From: Candidatus Woesearchaeota archaeon
GTDB taxonomy: Archaea > Nanobdellota > Nanobdellia > SCGC-AAA011-G17 > GW2011-AR18
Reading direction: 5' to 3'
Assembly (NCBI GenBank): GCA_018302235.1
Contig: JAGVZW010000032.1
Coordinates: 1 to 40,468, forward strand
Length of the DNA: 40,468 nucleotides
Shown here: piece by piece, positions 30,227 to 39,853 of the stretch
How the letters are laid out: each line of letters opens with the position of its first letter
How positions within the stretch are numbered: the stretch's first letter is position 1
Translations under genes and position numbers: made by a program
The notes under the pieces: model-generated
Told to the model about the DNA's origin: nothing
Databases searched by the model: none
Seen by the model: the letters and a program-made list of their open reading frames with translations, nothing else

Positions 30227-30757
30227 TTATCTATGGTGTCTTTTTATCTCTTCAGTTATTTTTCCTAGTTCTCTAATATTCATTACCAAAGGATCCAATA
30301 TCTTCTCAAATACCTTTTCTAGAGCCTTCATTTCATCATGTATTCCTCGAATATTATCATCATAAATCTTAACCCTTCCAACCATAGCATTCTGCATATT
30401 CTCAAATTTATCATTTATTCTAACTAGTTCTTGTTTCATAGCGGTAATATTACTTTCAACCCTTTCCTTCCACAAGGTCAAATTTCCCAAATTTCCCATT
30501 AAATTGTCCCATTTTTCATTTACTACAGCCTCAACAATCTCATGTATTCTATCAGTATCTATATTTATATTTTGAGCAACATTCTCTTCATTATAATATT
30601 CTTCATTTCCACCCCCAGAAAAACCACCATTCATTTCAGTAGTCATAGGTGCACTTTCTACTGAAACAGGAGTTTCACTTGTTTGAGATGGTGAAGGAGC
30701 CTCTATTACCCCAGAAACACCAGCTTTTATATTATTATAATTTTGCTCTTCTACCAT
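30227..30757 (-). CDS. Coiled-coil protein of archaellum-accessory (ArlC/D/E-like) type
   Basis: This 176-aa protein starts with a Ser/Thr/Pro/Glu-rich disordered region (about residues 1-60). Then come HEIVEAVVNEKWDNLMGNLG and a long coiled coil (WKERVESNITAMKQELVRIN...). The pattern recalls the FlaC/FlaD (ArlC/D) scaffold proteins that link archaellum motors to sensory input; the match is by architecture only. Its ATG follows directly on the stop of the other minus-strand gene, so the two are coupled. Both run opposite to the pilus genes around them. Confidence 0.5.
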   Translation of the reverse strand: MVEEQNYNNIKAGVSGVIEAPSPSQTSETPVSVESAPMTTEMNGGFSGGGNEEYYNEENVAQNINIDTDRIHEIVEAVVNEKWDNLMGNLGNLTLWKERVESNITAMKQELVRINDKFENMQNAMVGRVKIYDDNIRGIHDEMKALEKVFEKILDPLVMNIRELGKITEEIKRHHR

Positions 30758-31135
30758 CTATTTTACCTTCTTTTTATGTTCTTCTAATAAATTAATAACC
30801 TCTTCTTCAGTTACAAATTTTAAAGGATTCCAGAAAGTAATATATTTTTCTAAAACCCTTACATCACCCTTAGTTGCGTATTGATTTATATCCTTTAAAG
30901 CATGTTTTAATGTTTCAGTAATCTGAAATATTTCTGATTTTAATTGTTTTATATCATCATCCATCATATTTATATTACTCAATAATTTTTTATGTTGCAA
31001 CACCATATTTTGATTTATAACCAATGTCCTATCTCTTAATAAATTATATTTGCCTTCTATTGTTCTAATTCTAGAAATTAAATCAATATACATCTCTTGT
31101 TCCTGAGCTTCTTCTACCACAAAAAGAAAAGACAA
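30758..31135 (-). CDS. Coiled-coil protein, partner of the preceding gene
   Basis: This 125-aa protein is almost all coiled coil and ends in a conserved-looking 'KYITFWNPLKFVTEEEVINLL', which resembles the end region of archaeal ArlC/E-type proteins. The called start is a TTG; the ATG at about 31093 (MYIDLISRIRT) is a good alternative and would drop 14 residues. It is promoter-proximal in a two-gene minus-strand operon placed head-to-head with the secretion ATPase gene. The 111-bp gap would hold both promoters. A scaffold role for the ATPase is plausible. Confidence 0.5.
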   Translation of the reverse strand: MSFLFVVEEAQEQEMYIDLISRIRTIEGKYNLLRDRTLVINQNMVLQHKKLLSNINMMDDDIKQLKSEIFQITETLKHALKDINQYATKGDVRVLEKYITFWNPLKFVTEEEVINLLEEHKKKVK

Positions 31136-31246
31136 AACATACTAATAAAAGTTATTATATTTAATATCATTTAAACCAAACACCCAAGCATTAATTAAAA
31201 GAATAAACATCATAAACTTTATTAGTTAAATTTCAATGAATCACTT

Positions 31247-33538
31247 ATGGTTCTATTTAAAAAAGCAACTAAACCAGGAGAACATGAGGTTGTAAACGAA
31301 GGGAATAATAAGGTTATGCATGTAAATTATTTTAATTATCCTATTATTCCATCCATAGAATCTGATCCATTAATAATGGCTAAAACCATAGATGTTCTTG
31401 CTCAAATCCAAAACATAACAAGGATAGTCTTTCATCAAAGACAAAAATATGAGTATAGCCCCCTCCAAACAAAAATGTTAAGTGAAATAGCTCAAATATA
31501 TAATATGTTTTTAAAACAAAAAAAGATATTAGTTCAAGCAGCACTAGGTTATTATGGAGATCATGAATATTTCAATCAAAGACTGCAATCACTCCAGTAC
31601 ATAATCCTAAATCTTTTAAAAACAGACCCCATAGGAGCCTACGTAGAAACAAAAAGAATCTTAAGGGATGAAAAAATAAATATAGAGCACACAGAACAAG
31701 AATATGAGCAGCATGCAAAGGCCTATTTAGACTTTTTAACTGAATTATTTAATCTTTTAGGAAATACATTATTAATTAAAAGGATTGAATCAGAATTAGA
31801 AGGGTATTCAATAAATGATCGCTCCCTATATCAAAAAATTCTTTCACCACTATCATCACCAAATTTTCTCTATACACGTTTATTTACAAACCCCCCGATA
31901 GAGGGAGAAGAAATAGATGCTTACGAACTAGATACAAATACAAATATACAGATTTTTAATATCAAAGAAACAATAAAACCGCTTTATCACCTAATTGTTC
32001 CAGAATTTCAACTCACAGAAGAAAAATATGGACTTATAGAGCTAGCAAGAAAGGTTCTTTCTGAACATAAACCAAAGACAGAAGAATTTATAGAACCAGA
32101 AAAAATGAGAGAAAATTTTTTTAATATAGGTAGGGATTTGATTATAGAACTTGCTTCACATAAAAATCTTAATCTAGATTTTCAAGAAATAAATGAATTA
32201 ACAAACATTTTAGTTAGGATAACAGTTGGTTTTGGTTTCATAGAAACCCTATTATTAGATGAAAATATTCAAGATATTTCTGTTAATAGCCCAGCTGGAT
32301 CCACACCAATATTTATAGTACATGGGATATATAGCGAATGTGTAACAAATCTAATTCCCTCACCAGAAGATGTAGAATCTTGGGCCTCTAAATTTAGATT
32401 AATATCTGCACGCCCATTAGATGAAGCAAATCCAATATTAGATACTGAACTCATCTTGCCCCATGCAAGGGCTAGAATAGCTATTATTACAAAACCACTT
32501 AATCCAACAGGGATAGCATTCTCAATAAGAAGACACAGAGATAAACCATGGACATTATGTTTATTTATCAAAAACAAAATGCTCACCCCATTAGCAGCAG
32601 GTCTTTTAAGTTTTATAATAGATGGTGCGCGTTCTATTATCGTAGCAGGTACGAGAGGATCAGGAAAAACATCCCTTTTAGGCTCTGTTCTAGTAGAAAT
32701 TTCTAGAAAAACAAGAATAATTTCAGTTGAAGACACCCTAGAACTTCCAACAGAACAGTTAAGGCAACTAGGGTATAATATTCAACAAATGAAGGTAAGA
32801 AGCGCACTAGCAAAGTCTGGATCAGAAATCCCAGCAGAGGAAGGAATAAGAACATCATTAAGATTAGGAGATTCTTCATTAATTGTAGGGGAGATTAGGA
32901 GCACAGAAGCCTTGGCACTATACGAAGCAATGAGAGTGGGCGCCTTAGCAAACGTAGTAGCAGGAACTATTCACGGAGATTCACCATATGGCGTCTTTGA
33001 TAGGGTAGTTAATGATCTCAAAGTTCCAAAAACATCATTTAAAGCAACTGACTTGATAGTTATTGCAAATCCAATAAGATCAGCAGATGGCCTTTCTAGT
33101 AAAAGAAGAATTGTACAAATCACAGAAATAAGAAAAGAATGGGAAGAAGACCCATTGAGAGAACAAGGTTTTGTAGATCTAATGAAATACGATGCAAAAA
33201 CAGATATGCTACAGCCAACAGACGAATTAATTAATGGAGACACATTTATTTTAAAAGCAATTGGAGCACAAATCAGAGAGTGGGCTGGTAACTGGGATGC
33301 CATATGGGAAAACATAGAACTAAGAGCAAAAATAAAAGAAACAATGGTTAATTATTCAATAAATACCAACATTCCAGATTTAATAGAAGCATATTCTGTA
33401 ATTTTTATGAATGATGAACTACATAGAATAAGTGAAAAAATAAAAAACAAAACAGGAGAATTAAACTCAAAAAGAATATTTTTTGAATGGGAAGAATCAT
33501 TAAAAAGACATATAAAGGAAAATTACAAACCATATTAA
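31247..33538 (+). CDS. Type II/IV secretion ATPase (TadA/VirB11/archaellum-type)
   Basis: This 763-aa motor ATPase powers pilus or archaellum-like assembly. Walker A is GTRGSGKT (468-475). It is preceded by the usual DISVNSPAG...IFIVHG region and followed by the Asp box (ISVEDTLELPTEQL), Walker B LIVGEIRS (Glu549) and the His box AGTIHGDSPYGVFDRVVNDL. The N-terminal 300 residues are a long lead domain, larger than in bacterial PilT-like proteins and typical of DPANN members. It is followed after one base by the T2SF platform gene, so the pair is one operon. Confidence 0.93.
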   Translation: MVLFKKATKPGEHEVVNEGNNKVMHVNYFNYPIIPSIESDPLIMAKTIDVLAQIQNITRIVFHQRQKYEYSPLQTKMLSEIAQIYNMFLKQKKILVQAALGYYGDHEYFNQRLQSLQYIILNLLKTDPIGAYVETKRILRDEKINIEHTEQEYEQHAKAYLDFLTELFNLLGNTLLIKRIESELEGYSINDRSLYQKILSPLSSPNFLYTRLFTNPPIEGEEIDAYELDTNTNIQIFNIKETIKPLYHLIVPEFQLTEEKYGLIELARKVLSEHKPKTEEFIEPEKMRENFFNIGRDLIIELASHKNLNLDFQEINELTNILVRITVGFGFIETLLLDENIQDISVNSPAGSTPIFIVHGIYSECVTNLIPSPEDVESWASKFRLISARPLDEANPILDTELILPHARARIAIITKPLNPTGIAFSIRRHRDKPWTLCLFIKNKMLTPLAAGLLSFIIDGARSIIVAGTRGSGKTSLLGSVLVEISRKTRIISVEDTLELPTEQLRQLGYNIQQMKVRSALAKSGSEIPAEEGIRTSLRLGDSSLIVGEIRSTEALALYEAMRVGALANVVAGTIHGDSPYGVFDRVVNDLKVPKTSFKATDLIVIANPIRSADGLSSKRRIVQITEIRKEWEEDPLREQGFVDLMKYDAKTDMLQPTDELINGDTFILKAIGAQIREWAGNWDAIWENIELRAKIKETMVNYSINTNIPDLIEAYSVIFMNDELHRISEKIKNKTGELNSKRIFFEWEESLKRHIKENYKPY

Positions 33539-33539
33539 A

Positions 33540-35705
33540 ATGGCTGAAAAAGAGGTAGAAGACATTTTAAGAAAATATCGTTCAAAATTATCAGAACACA
33601 TAGATATTGAGAGTGTTGGAGATGTAACATCAGAAGATATTAAAGAATTTTCTCAGCAATATGAAAAATTTAGAGAAGAATGGTTATCTAAAAAAACAAC
33701 AACATACGAGGATCTTTGTAATACTGCAGACTCTTTATTGTCTTTAAAACCCTCAGTAAAGGATGAAATAAAATTAATAGAGGCCATAAAGGCAGCACAT
33801 TTAAATATTACCCCATCAGGAGCAGCATCCCTATCAACCCTTACAGCATTTTTATTTGTACTTTTTGGTTTGTTAATCGGAGGATTGCAATATGCTTTAT
33901 ATGGCAGTTTAGAAGAAATTTCATTCTTTTGGCCATTATTATTTATTATTTCAGGTATAATTTTATTAAGATTATTATTAAAATACCCAATTTACCTTGC
34001 AGCAAGGTGGAGATTACAAGCCTCTAATCAAATGGTTCTTTGTATTCTTTATATTGTTATGTATATGCGTCACACATCAAATTTAGAACACGCAATAAAA
34101 TTTTCAGCACAACACATTGAACCACCATTATCATTAGATTTAATAAGAATATTTTGGAACATAGAAACAGGAAAATTTTCAACAATAAAAGAATCTATAG
34201 AAGAGTATTTAGAATTTTGGAGAAATCATAACTTAGACTTTGTTACTTCTTTTCACTTAATAGAGTCTTCGTTATATGAACCAACAGAATCTAGAAGATT
34301 AGATCTACTAGACAAAGCATTGAATGTTATTTTAGAGGGCACATATGAAAAAATGTTAGACTTTGCACAAACCCTGAAAAATCCGATTACAATGCTCCAC
34401 ATGTTAGGTGTAATTTTACCTATATTAGGGCTAGTAATATTTCCTTTAGTAGGCTCTTTTTTAGGTGGCTTGGTAAAATGGTATCATATTGCTTTATTAT
34501 ATAATCTTATTCTTCCAGTTTTAGTATTTGCTTACGGGTATTCTATGTTAATTAAACGCCCAACAGGATATGGGGAGTCAAAGGTGTTATCTCAGCAACT
34601 AGAAGAGCGTTCAGACCCATTTTTATTATGTTTTTTTATAGCACTATTCTTCTTATTTATTGGTTTTTTGCCAATTATAATGCATGCATTAGATCCAGCC
34701 TTTGAAATAGAGTTGCCATTAATAGGTCCAGTCTTAAATTATATATCTGTTACAACAATACAAGGGGTAGAATCAGCAACATATGGTCCATTTGGTTTAG
34801 GTGCTTTGATTCTTAGTTTTTTTATACCACTCAGTATAGCATATTCTTTTGGTCTTTATTATAAATTAAAAACAAAAGGTTTAATTGAACAAAGAGAAGA
34901 AACAAAAAGATTAGAAAAAGAATTTAGTGCATCATTATTCCAGCTCGGTAATAGAATAGGTGATGGTATTCCTGTAGAGATAGCATTCTCAGACGTATCT
35001 AAAACAATGCACAACACACCAACAGGAGAATTTTTTAGAGATGTTGATACAAATATAAGAACATTAGGTGTTAGCATAAGAGAAGCAATTTTTGATAAAG
35101 ACATAGGTGCAATAAACAAATATCCCTCTCCATTAATAGAAAGTTCAATGGAGGTTCTTTTAGAATCTTCACAGAAATCACCAGAGATAGCAGCGCGTTC
35201 AATGATTTCTATATCGAATTACGTAGAAAGAATCTATAGAGTAAACCAAAGATTAAAAGACCTATTAGCAGAAATCACATCATCTATGAAATCACAAATT
35301 AATTTTTTAACACCAGCTATAGCAGGGATAGTTGTAGGAATCTCATCAATGGTTGTGAATATTATTGTTCAGCTAAATACAAACATCCAAGCATTAGCTA
35401 TGGAGGGTGGAGAAACACAAGAAATGGCAGCATCTTCTTTGTCAACAATTACATCTTTATTCAATGTAGCTGGTGTAATTCCAGGATTTTTCTTTCAAAT
35501 GGTTGTAGGCCTTTATGTTGTACAAATATCCTATATCTTAATAATTTTATATAGTACAATAGAAGAAGGTCCAGATAAAATAAAAAAAGAACACAGTATT
35601 GGTTCTATGTTAATCCGCAGTGGCTTGTTATATATATTAATTGCAGGTATAACAACAGTATTATTTACACTCCTAGCAAAAAACATCTCTTCAGGCATAG
35701 CTTAA
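33540..35705 (+). CDS. Double T2SF membrane platform protein (TadC/ArlJ-like)
   Basis: This 721-aa polytopic protein is the membrane platform on which the ATPase acts. It has two T2SF-type units. Unit one has helices near residues 95-145 and 280-345 around a cytoplasmic helical domain. Unit two has helices near 360-445 and 590-720 around LFQLGNRIGDGIPVEIAFSD...SPEIAARSMISISNYVERI, the recognisable GspF/T2SF core. Fused TadB/TadC-like double units are known in archaea. It starts one base after the ATPase stop, which supports strong coupling. Confidence 0.88.
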   Translation: MAEKEVEDILRKYRSKLSEHIDIESVGDVTSEDIKEFSQQYEKFREEWLSKKTTTYEDLCNTADSLLSLKPSVKDEIKLIEAIKAAHLNITPSGAASLSTLTAFLFVLFGLLIGGLQYALYGSLEEISFFWPLLFIISGIILLRLLLKYPIYLAARWRLQASNQMVLCILYIVMYMRHTSNLEHAIKFSAQHIEPPLSLDLIRIFWNIETGKFSTIKESIEEYLEFWRNHNLDFVTSFHLIESSLYEPTESRRLDLLDKALNVILEGTYEKMLDFAQTLKNPITMLHMLGVILPILGLVIFPLVGSFLGGLVKWYHIALLYNLILPVLVFAYGYSMLIKRPTGYGESKVLSQQLEERSDPFLLCFFIALFFLFIGFLPIIMHALDPAFEIELPLIGPVLNYISVTTIQGVESATYGPFGLGALILSFFIPLSIAYSFGLYYKLKTKGLIEQREETKRLEKEFSASLFQLGNRIGDGIPVEIAFSDVSKTMHNTPTGEFFRDVDTNIRTLGVSIREAIFDKDIGAINKYPSPLIESSMEVLLESSQKSPEIAARSMISISNYVERIYRVNQRLKDLLAEITSSMKSQINFLTPAIAGIVVGISSMVVNIIVQLNTNIQALAMEGGETQEMAASSLSTITSLFNVAGVIPGFFFQMVVGLYVVQISYILIILYSTIEEGPDKIKKEHSIGSMLIRSGLLYILIAGITTVLFTLLAKNISSGIA

Positions 35706-35735
35706 ATTTATAAATAATTAAAAAATTAATACAAT

Positions 35736-35846
35736 ATGAACAAAAAAGGGATGGAGGTAAAAGAATTAGCTAAAATTATATTAACATTACTTGTACTTGC
35801 ATTATTAATCTTAATAATATATAATATACTAAAAATAATACCATGA
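35736..35846 (+). CDS. 36-aa prepilin-like membrane peptide 1
   Basis: This tiny gene encodes MNKKGMEVKELAKI followed by a single hydrophobic helix, 36 aa in all. The KKG-x-E start followed at once by a helix is the class III (prepilin) signal-peptide pattern cut by archaeal PilD/FlaK-like peptidase. The stop overlaps the next start as ATGA (35843-35846), so it belongs to the operon. It may be a minimal pilin or an assembly peptide. Confidence 0.6.
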   Translation: MNKKGMEVKELAKIILTLLVLALLILIIYNILKIIP

Positions 35847-36577
35847 ATAAAAAAGGGATAGTAACATCAACAATAATAAAATTAATTTTATTAGTTATAA
35901 CAGTAATGACCTTAATTGGTATTTTTAGTTATTTATTTACTACTATAAGTCAAGATACAAATAAAAGAGCCATTCAAGAGTGGATTCTTATGAATTCTGC
36001 AGTAAAACAAGGAACATTAGACATAACAGAATTTAGTGAAGTTCCTCCAATTTCAATGTTGCATGAAAAACCAATCTCTATTAACGCAGACGATCTAAAA
36101 ATCCAGGAAAATCAGAAAACAACAGGATTTAATCAAAAACTAGCTGATGAGGTATATGATTGTTGGGACGCCTTCTTTTTTGGAGAAACAGAGTTTAAGG
36201 CTCTTTTTTCAAATACAGATTTATTTTGTTTCCCATGTGCAAGCATAACATCCTCAGAAGAAATAAAATCTGAAAAAATAAAGGATTTTTATAAATATCT
36301 TGATTTATATCCAATTAAAAATGGTCAATCATTATATCAATCTATCTATAAAAATAAGCCAGTTCAACCCAATAAAAACAAAGAAATAGAATTGAAAGAA
36401 AATATATATGTTTATTTTATTGGTGGAAATTATTTAAATTGGAAGAATATGAATAGTTTACTTAAAGCAAGCGCAATTACTTGGACATGGGTTAGAGATA
36501 TATTTGTAGAAAATAATGAGTGGACACCAATAATATTCATTGGAACAAAAGAAGAGGTAATGGAATTATGTGGCTAA
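35843..36577 (+). CDS. Pilus-locus protein with KKG start and Cys-rich outer domain
   Basis: This 244-aa protein starts MNKKGIVTSTIIKLILLVIT, again a prepilin-like KKG followed by a helix. The exported domain has a VYDCWDAFFFGE segment and FCFPCA, then DFYKYLDLYP, and ends in Cys-Gly. I recall the DCW...FCFPCA combination from DPANN surface loci, without known function. The Cys could form disulfides outside. It overlaps the previous gene by 4 nt and the next by 10 nt, so four short-spaced genes read as one unit. Confidence 0.65.
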   Translation: MNKKGIVTSTIIKLILLVITVMTLIGIFSYLFTTISQDTNKRAIQEWILMNSAVKQGTLDITEFSEVPPISMLHEKPISINADDLKIQENQKTTGFNQKLADEVYDCWDAFFFGETEFKALFSNTDLFCFPCASITSSEEIKSEKIKDFYKYLDLYPIKNGQSLYQSIYKNKPVQPNKNKEIELKENIYVYFIGGNYLNWKNMNSLLKASAITWTWVRDIFVENNEWTPIIFIGTKEEVMELCG

Positions 36578-36720
36578 AAAAAGGAGACATAGAATTAAGT
36601 ATAATAGCTAAACTTATCTTAGGAGCAGCCCTTTTAATTTTATTAATTATAATAATATATCTAACCAAACAAAAAATAATGACATATATTGGCAATCTTA
36701 AATACATTTTCAGGTTTTAA
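36568..36720 (+). CDS. 50-aa prepilin-like membrane peptide 2
   Basis: The best start is ATG 36568 inside the end of the previous gene, giving MWLKKGDIELSIIAKLILGA and one long helix, 50 aa. A longer frame from 36520 would be wholly antiphase to the upstream gene and has no family pattern. The KKG-D-I-E start is the third prepilin-like sequence in a row. It ends two bases before the large surface-protein gene. Confidence 0.6.
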   Translation: MWLKKGDIELSIIAKLILGAALLILLIIIIYLTKQKIMTYIGNLKYIFRF

Positions 36721-36722
36721 AA

Positions 36723-39700
36723 ATGGCATCAGAAACACCTTGGGCAAAAATAATTTCATTTATAATATTAGCAATAGTTCTAGTTAGTTTATTTATAGGA
36801 ATATTCCCATCTATAAGATCTTCTGCTTCATCCTTACTTAGCTATTTAGATGAATTAATGGGAAAAAGCGAATTAAATATAAAAAATGAATCATTAATTC
36901 TTACTACATTTTATGATAATTATAAATTATGCAAATTATCCCCAACTGATGATTGTATTTGTTATATAAACCTAAATATTCCAGAGGATTATTTAATAGA
37001 ATTAAGAAATTCAGTAGATCAAACAGAATTTTATCTGTATCATGGTTCAATTAAAGAAAATACAAAATTAGTTGGAGAAGATTCAATATCCCTAACACAA
37101 GAAGAAAAAACACCAATCACAGGAATATTAGATTCAAAACAAACAACATATAAACCCCCTACAATAAATGATGATAATCTATATTTAGCCAATTTATTTG
37201 GGTTAGTAGGGAATATTCAGTATGATTTTGATAAAGATATTAAATATAGTAAGCAAAAAAGTTCTCCTATTTATTTAACTAACTATGAAAATAAAGATGT
37301 AGCTTATTTTGAAGGTAAAAAAGAAAAAATATCATCTCCATATTTTATATACAAATCCAACCAAGATATGATTTTTTTTAATTCAAATAATTATGAGCTT
37401 AAAAATAGACAAAAATGTGAGATTTCTACAAAACTTACTCCACCACTATTAGAATTTGGTAATTTAATAAACACCATACAAAATTGTTTTCCTAAATCTC
37501 AAAGCTTGGATTCAGAAGAGATTAGATTTATGATACCATCTTTTATAGAATCAGAAGAACTAAGGTTTGAAATAGATTCTAAAGGTGGTTTAGGTATACA
37601 ATGTGTCCTTTATTCTAATGGAGCTAACGAGTGGAAATTAGTAAATTACTATAAATACGAAGATGTTTGGGGTGGAAAAAAAATAATACAAACAAATAAA
37701 GAATTATACCCAAACATATTACAAGAATTAAAAACATTATCTTGCCAAGAAGGATACAATAAACTTTCTAAAAACAAAGAACTACAAGCCTCAGAAACAC
37801 TACCCAGACTCTATGTATCAACAACAAATCCTGCAATAGGAAACATAATTATTATAGAAGATTCAATCTTAAATAATAAACAATTAAATCGTTTTATTTT
37901 ATCAGAAGAATTAAGATATTCTTTCAAAGGAGATAAACAATTTGGAGTCCAATGTAAGCTCTATGAAGATCAAACAAATGAATGGTTATATATCAACACT
38001 TATAAAACAAAAAAAGGAAAGGAACTACAATCTGAAGAAATAAGATATCTCATAGATCAAAATATTGTTGTAGATTCTGAAGAAATAAGGTATAAAATTG
38101 ACGAAACAAAAGCATTAGGTGTACAGTGTAGTCTTAATATTTTAGGGCAATCAAAATGGAAATTAGTAAATTATTACAGACCAACTTTAATTTTTGAAGA
38201 ACCTAGTATTTTTGAAGAAGCTAATTCTTATTATATTCTAGAAACTTCTAATAGACCAATCTCTGAGTTTAATGAATTAAATGAAAAAACATGTAAAGAG
38301 GGATATAATTTAATTAAAAATTACGAATCTTTTGCCGAAGCAGAACCAAAAACTAAAATTATTCCATCAAAATTCACCCCAAGCATTACTGATATAATAA
38401 CCATAGAATCAAATATTAAAGCAGGAACTATAGAAGAAAAGAATAAAGCGAAAGCAGATTTATTTATTTATTCTTCAGATTCCCCATGGTATGATGCGTC
38501 AGAAAAAAAATATGTAGCAGGAATCCAATGTATCTTAACTGAAGATGGATTAAACACATGGAATATCAAACAAAACCAGATATATAGAGGAATGACAGAA
38601 TCAGAATTATATTTAGAAAAAGGAGATTGGTCACAAGATTACATTGAATCAATTTTGCAAGGAAAATCTTGTCAAGATGGTTTAAACTATTTTGAAAATA
38701 ATTATTTAGATCTTAAATATATTACAGAACCAATAGCTGATTTTGCAGCCTATCCATTAATACACATTTCAGAAAATAGCCCTTCATTTTCAGATACAAT
38801 AAACATTCAAACAAAAATTCAGAATAAACAAACACTTACACAAGAAGAATCAGACTACTTTGGAGAAGAAATAATCTCTATAGAGATAACAACACAAGAC
38901 ACAGAAATAAATAAAGAATTTGAAAATGTTAAAAAAATGAAATGTGAACAAGGTTACAATAATTTAAAAAAATTTGGAAATCCATTATCAGGATCTTATA
39001 ATCTTCCTTTAAAAGAAGGTAGTTCAATAGATTATCTTATTAAATATCAAGAAAATAGAAAAGATCAGTATATTAATGATTTAAAAGCCTTATTTTTTTC
39101 AAAAGACATTTTTAATGAAGAAAAAGATGAAGGCATAGGTATAAATTATAACACCATTAAAGGATGGCAATTACTACAAACATATGCAATTTCTATAACA
39201 AACAATGAAATCACACAAGTCACAGTAAGAGACATAACAAATCCAGTATCTTTATCATCAAAAAGTCAAGAGTTTGTTAATACCCTATTAAATTTATTGA
39301 ATTCAATGTCTTTTAATGATGCAATAACCAATTTACAAAAACAAATAGATGAAAAAAAATTAATAAAACTTCCAGATTCACCCTCAAAACAAACGACAAA
39401 TTTCCCAAATAGAAAAGTAGGAACAAATTATTTATTTTTTAATATAATCCAAGAAAAAACATCTAACATAAAAGATATAGAAACACCCACATATTGTGGA
39501 GATTATGAACCAAAAAGATTTCCAGATTTTGAAATTAAATATTCTAATTCTCAATTTACTCTTTATGAAAATAATCTTCCTAAAAAAACCTCTAATTTAA
39601 ACCTAAAATTTTGTGAATTACAAACCTTTGATGAAAATAATATTTACTCATCACAAACAACAGATTTACAAGAATTTAGTGTAGAAAAACAAGCAAAAAT

Positions 39701-39818
39701 AAAATTTGTAGCATATCCAGAAAACAGGGTTTGTTTGTACAAATTAGACAGTTTAGAAGCTAAACAATTAGATCTTCAAAAAACAAAAAAATTAGCAGAA
39801 CAAACAATTGCATTATAA
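36723..39818 (+). CDS. 1031-aa membrane-anchored surface protein with internal repeats
   Basis: An N-terminal helix (residues 8-28, IISFIILAIVLVSLFIGIF) anchors a very large polar exported region. A repeated module can be seen. SEE(I/L)R(Y/F) strands occur near residues 263, 392, 436 and 451, followed by a GVQC-type line and a W-K/N-x-x-N-Y-Y strand. Closing motifs C-x-E/D/Q-G-Y/L-N lie near residues 340, 523, 649 and 740. Each module holds paired Cys, so disulfides are likely. No known adhesin domain is recognised. As the last gene of the pilus-like operon it is probably the surface-exposed adhesive or tip component. Confidence 0.7.
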   Translation: MASETPWAKIISFIILAIVLVSLFIGIFPSIRSSASSLLSYLDELMGKSELNIKNESLILTTFYDNYKLCKLSPTDDCICYINLNIPEDYLIELRNSVDQTEFYLYHGSIKENTKLVGEDSISLTQEEKTPITGILDSKQTTYKPPTINDDNLYLANLFGLVGNIQYDFDKDIKYSKQKSSPIYLTNYENKDVAYFEGKKEKISSPYFIYKSNQDMIFFNSNNYELKNRQKCEISTKLTPPLLEFGNLINTIQNCFPKSQSLDSEEIRFMIPSFIESEELRFEIDSKGGLGIQCVLYSNGANEWKLVNYYKYEDVWGGKKIIQTNKELYPNILQELKTLSCQEGYNKLSKNKELQASETLPRLYVSTTNPAIGNIIIIEDSILNNKQLNRFILSEELRYSFKGDKQFGVQCKLYEDQTNEWLYINTYKTKKGKELQSEEIRYLIDQNIVVDSEEIRYKIDETKALGVQCSLNILGQSKWKLVNYYRPTLIFEEPSIFEEANSYYILETSNRPISEFNELNEKTCKEGYNLIKNYESFAEAEPKTKIIPSKFTPSITDIITIESNIKAGTIEEKNKAKADLFIYSSDSPWYDASEKKYVAGIQCILTEDGLNTWNIKQNQIYRGMTESELYLEKGDWSQDYIESILQGKSCQDGLNYFENNYLDLKYITEPIADFAAYPLIHISENSPSFSDTINIQTKIQNKQTLTQEESDYFGEEIISIEITTQDTEINKEFENVKKMKCEQGYNNLKKFGNPLSGSYNLPLKEGSSIDYLIKYQENRKDQYINDLKALFFSKDIFNEEKDEGIGINYNTIKGWQLLQTYAISITNNEITQVTVRDITNPVSLSSKSQEFVNTLLNLLNSMSFNDAITNLQKQIDEKKLIKLPDSPSKQTTNFPNRKVGTNYLFFNIIQEKTSNIKDIETPTYCGDYEPKRFPDFEIKYSNSQFTLYENNLPKKTSNLNLKFCELQTFDENNIYSSQTTDLQEFSVEKQAKIKFVAYPENRVCLYKLDSLEAKQLDLQKTKKLAEQTIAL

Positions 39819-39853
39819 TAATATTTATAAAATATTATAAAAAATTGAATTTA

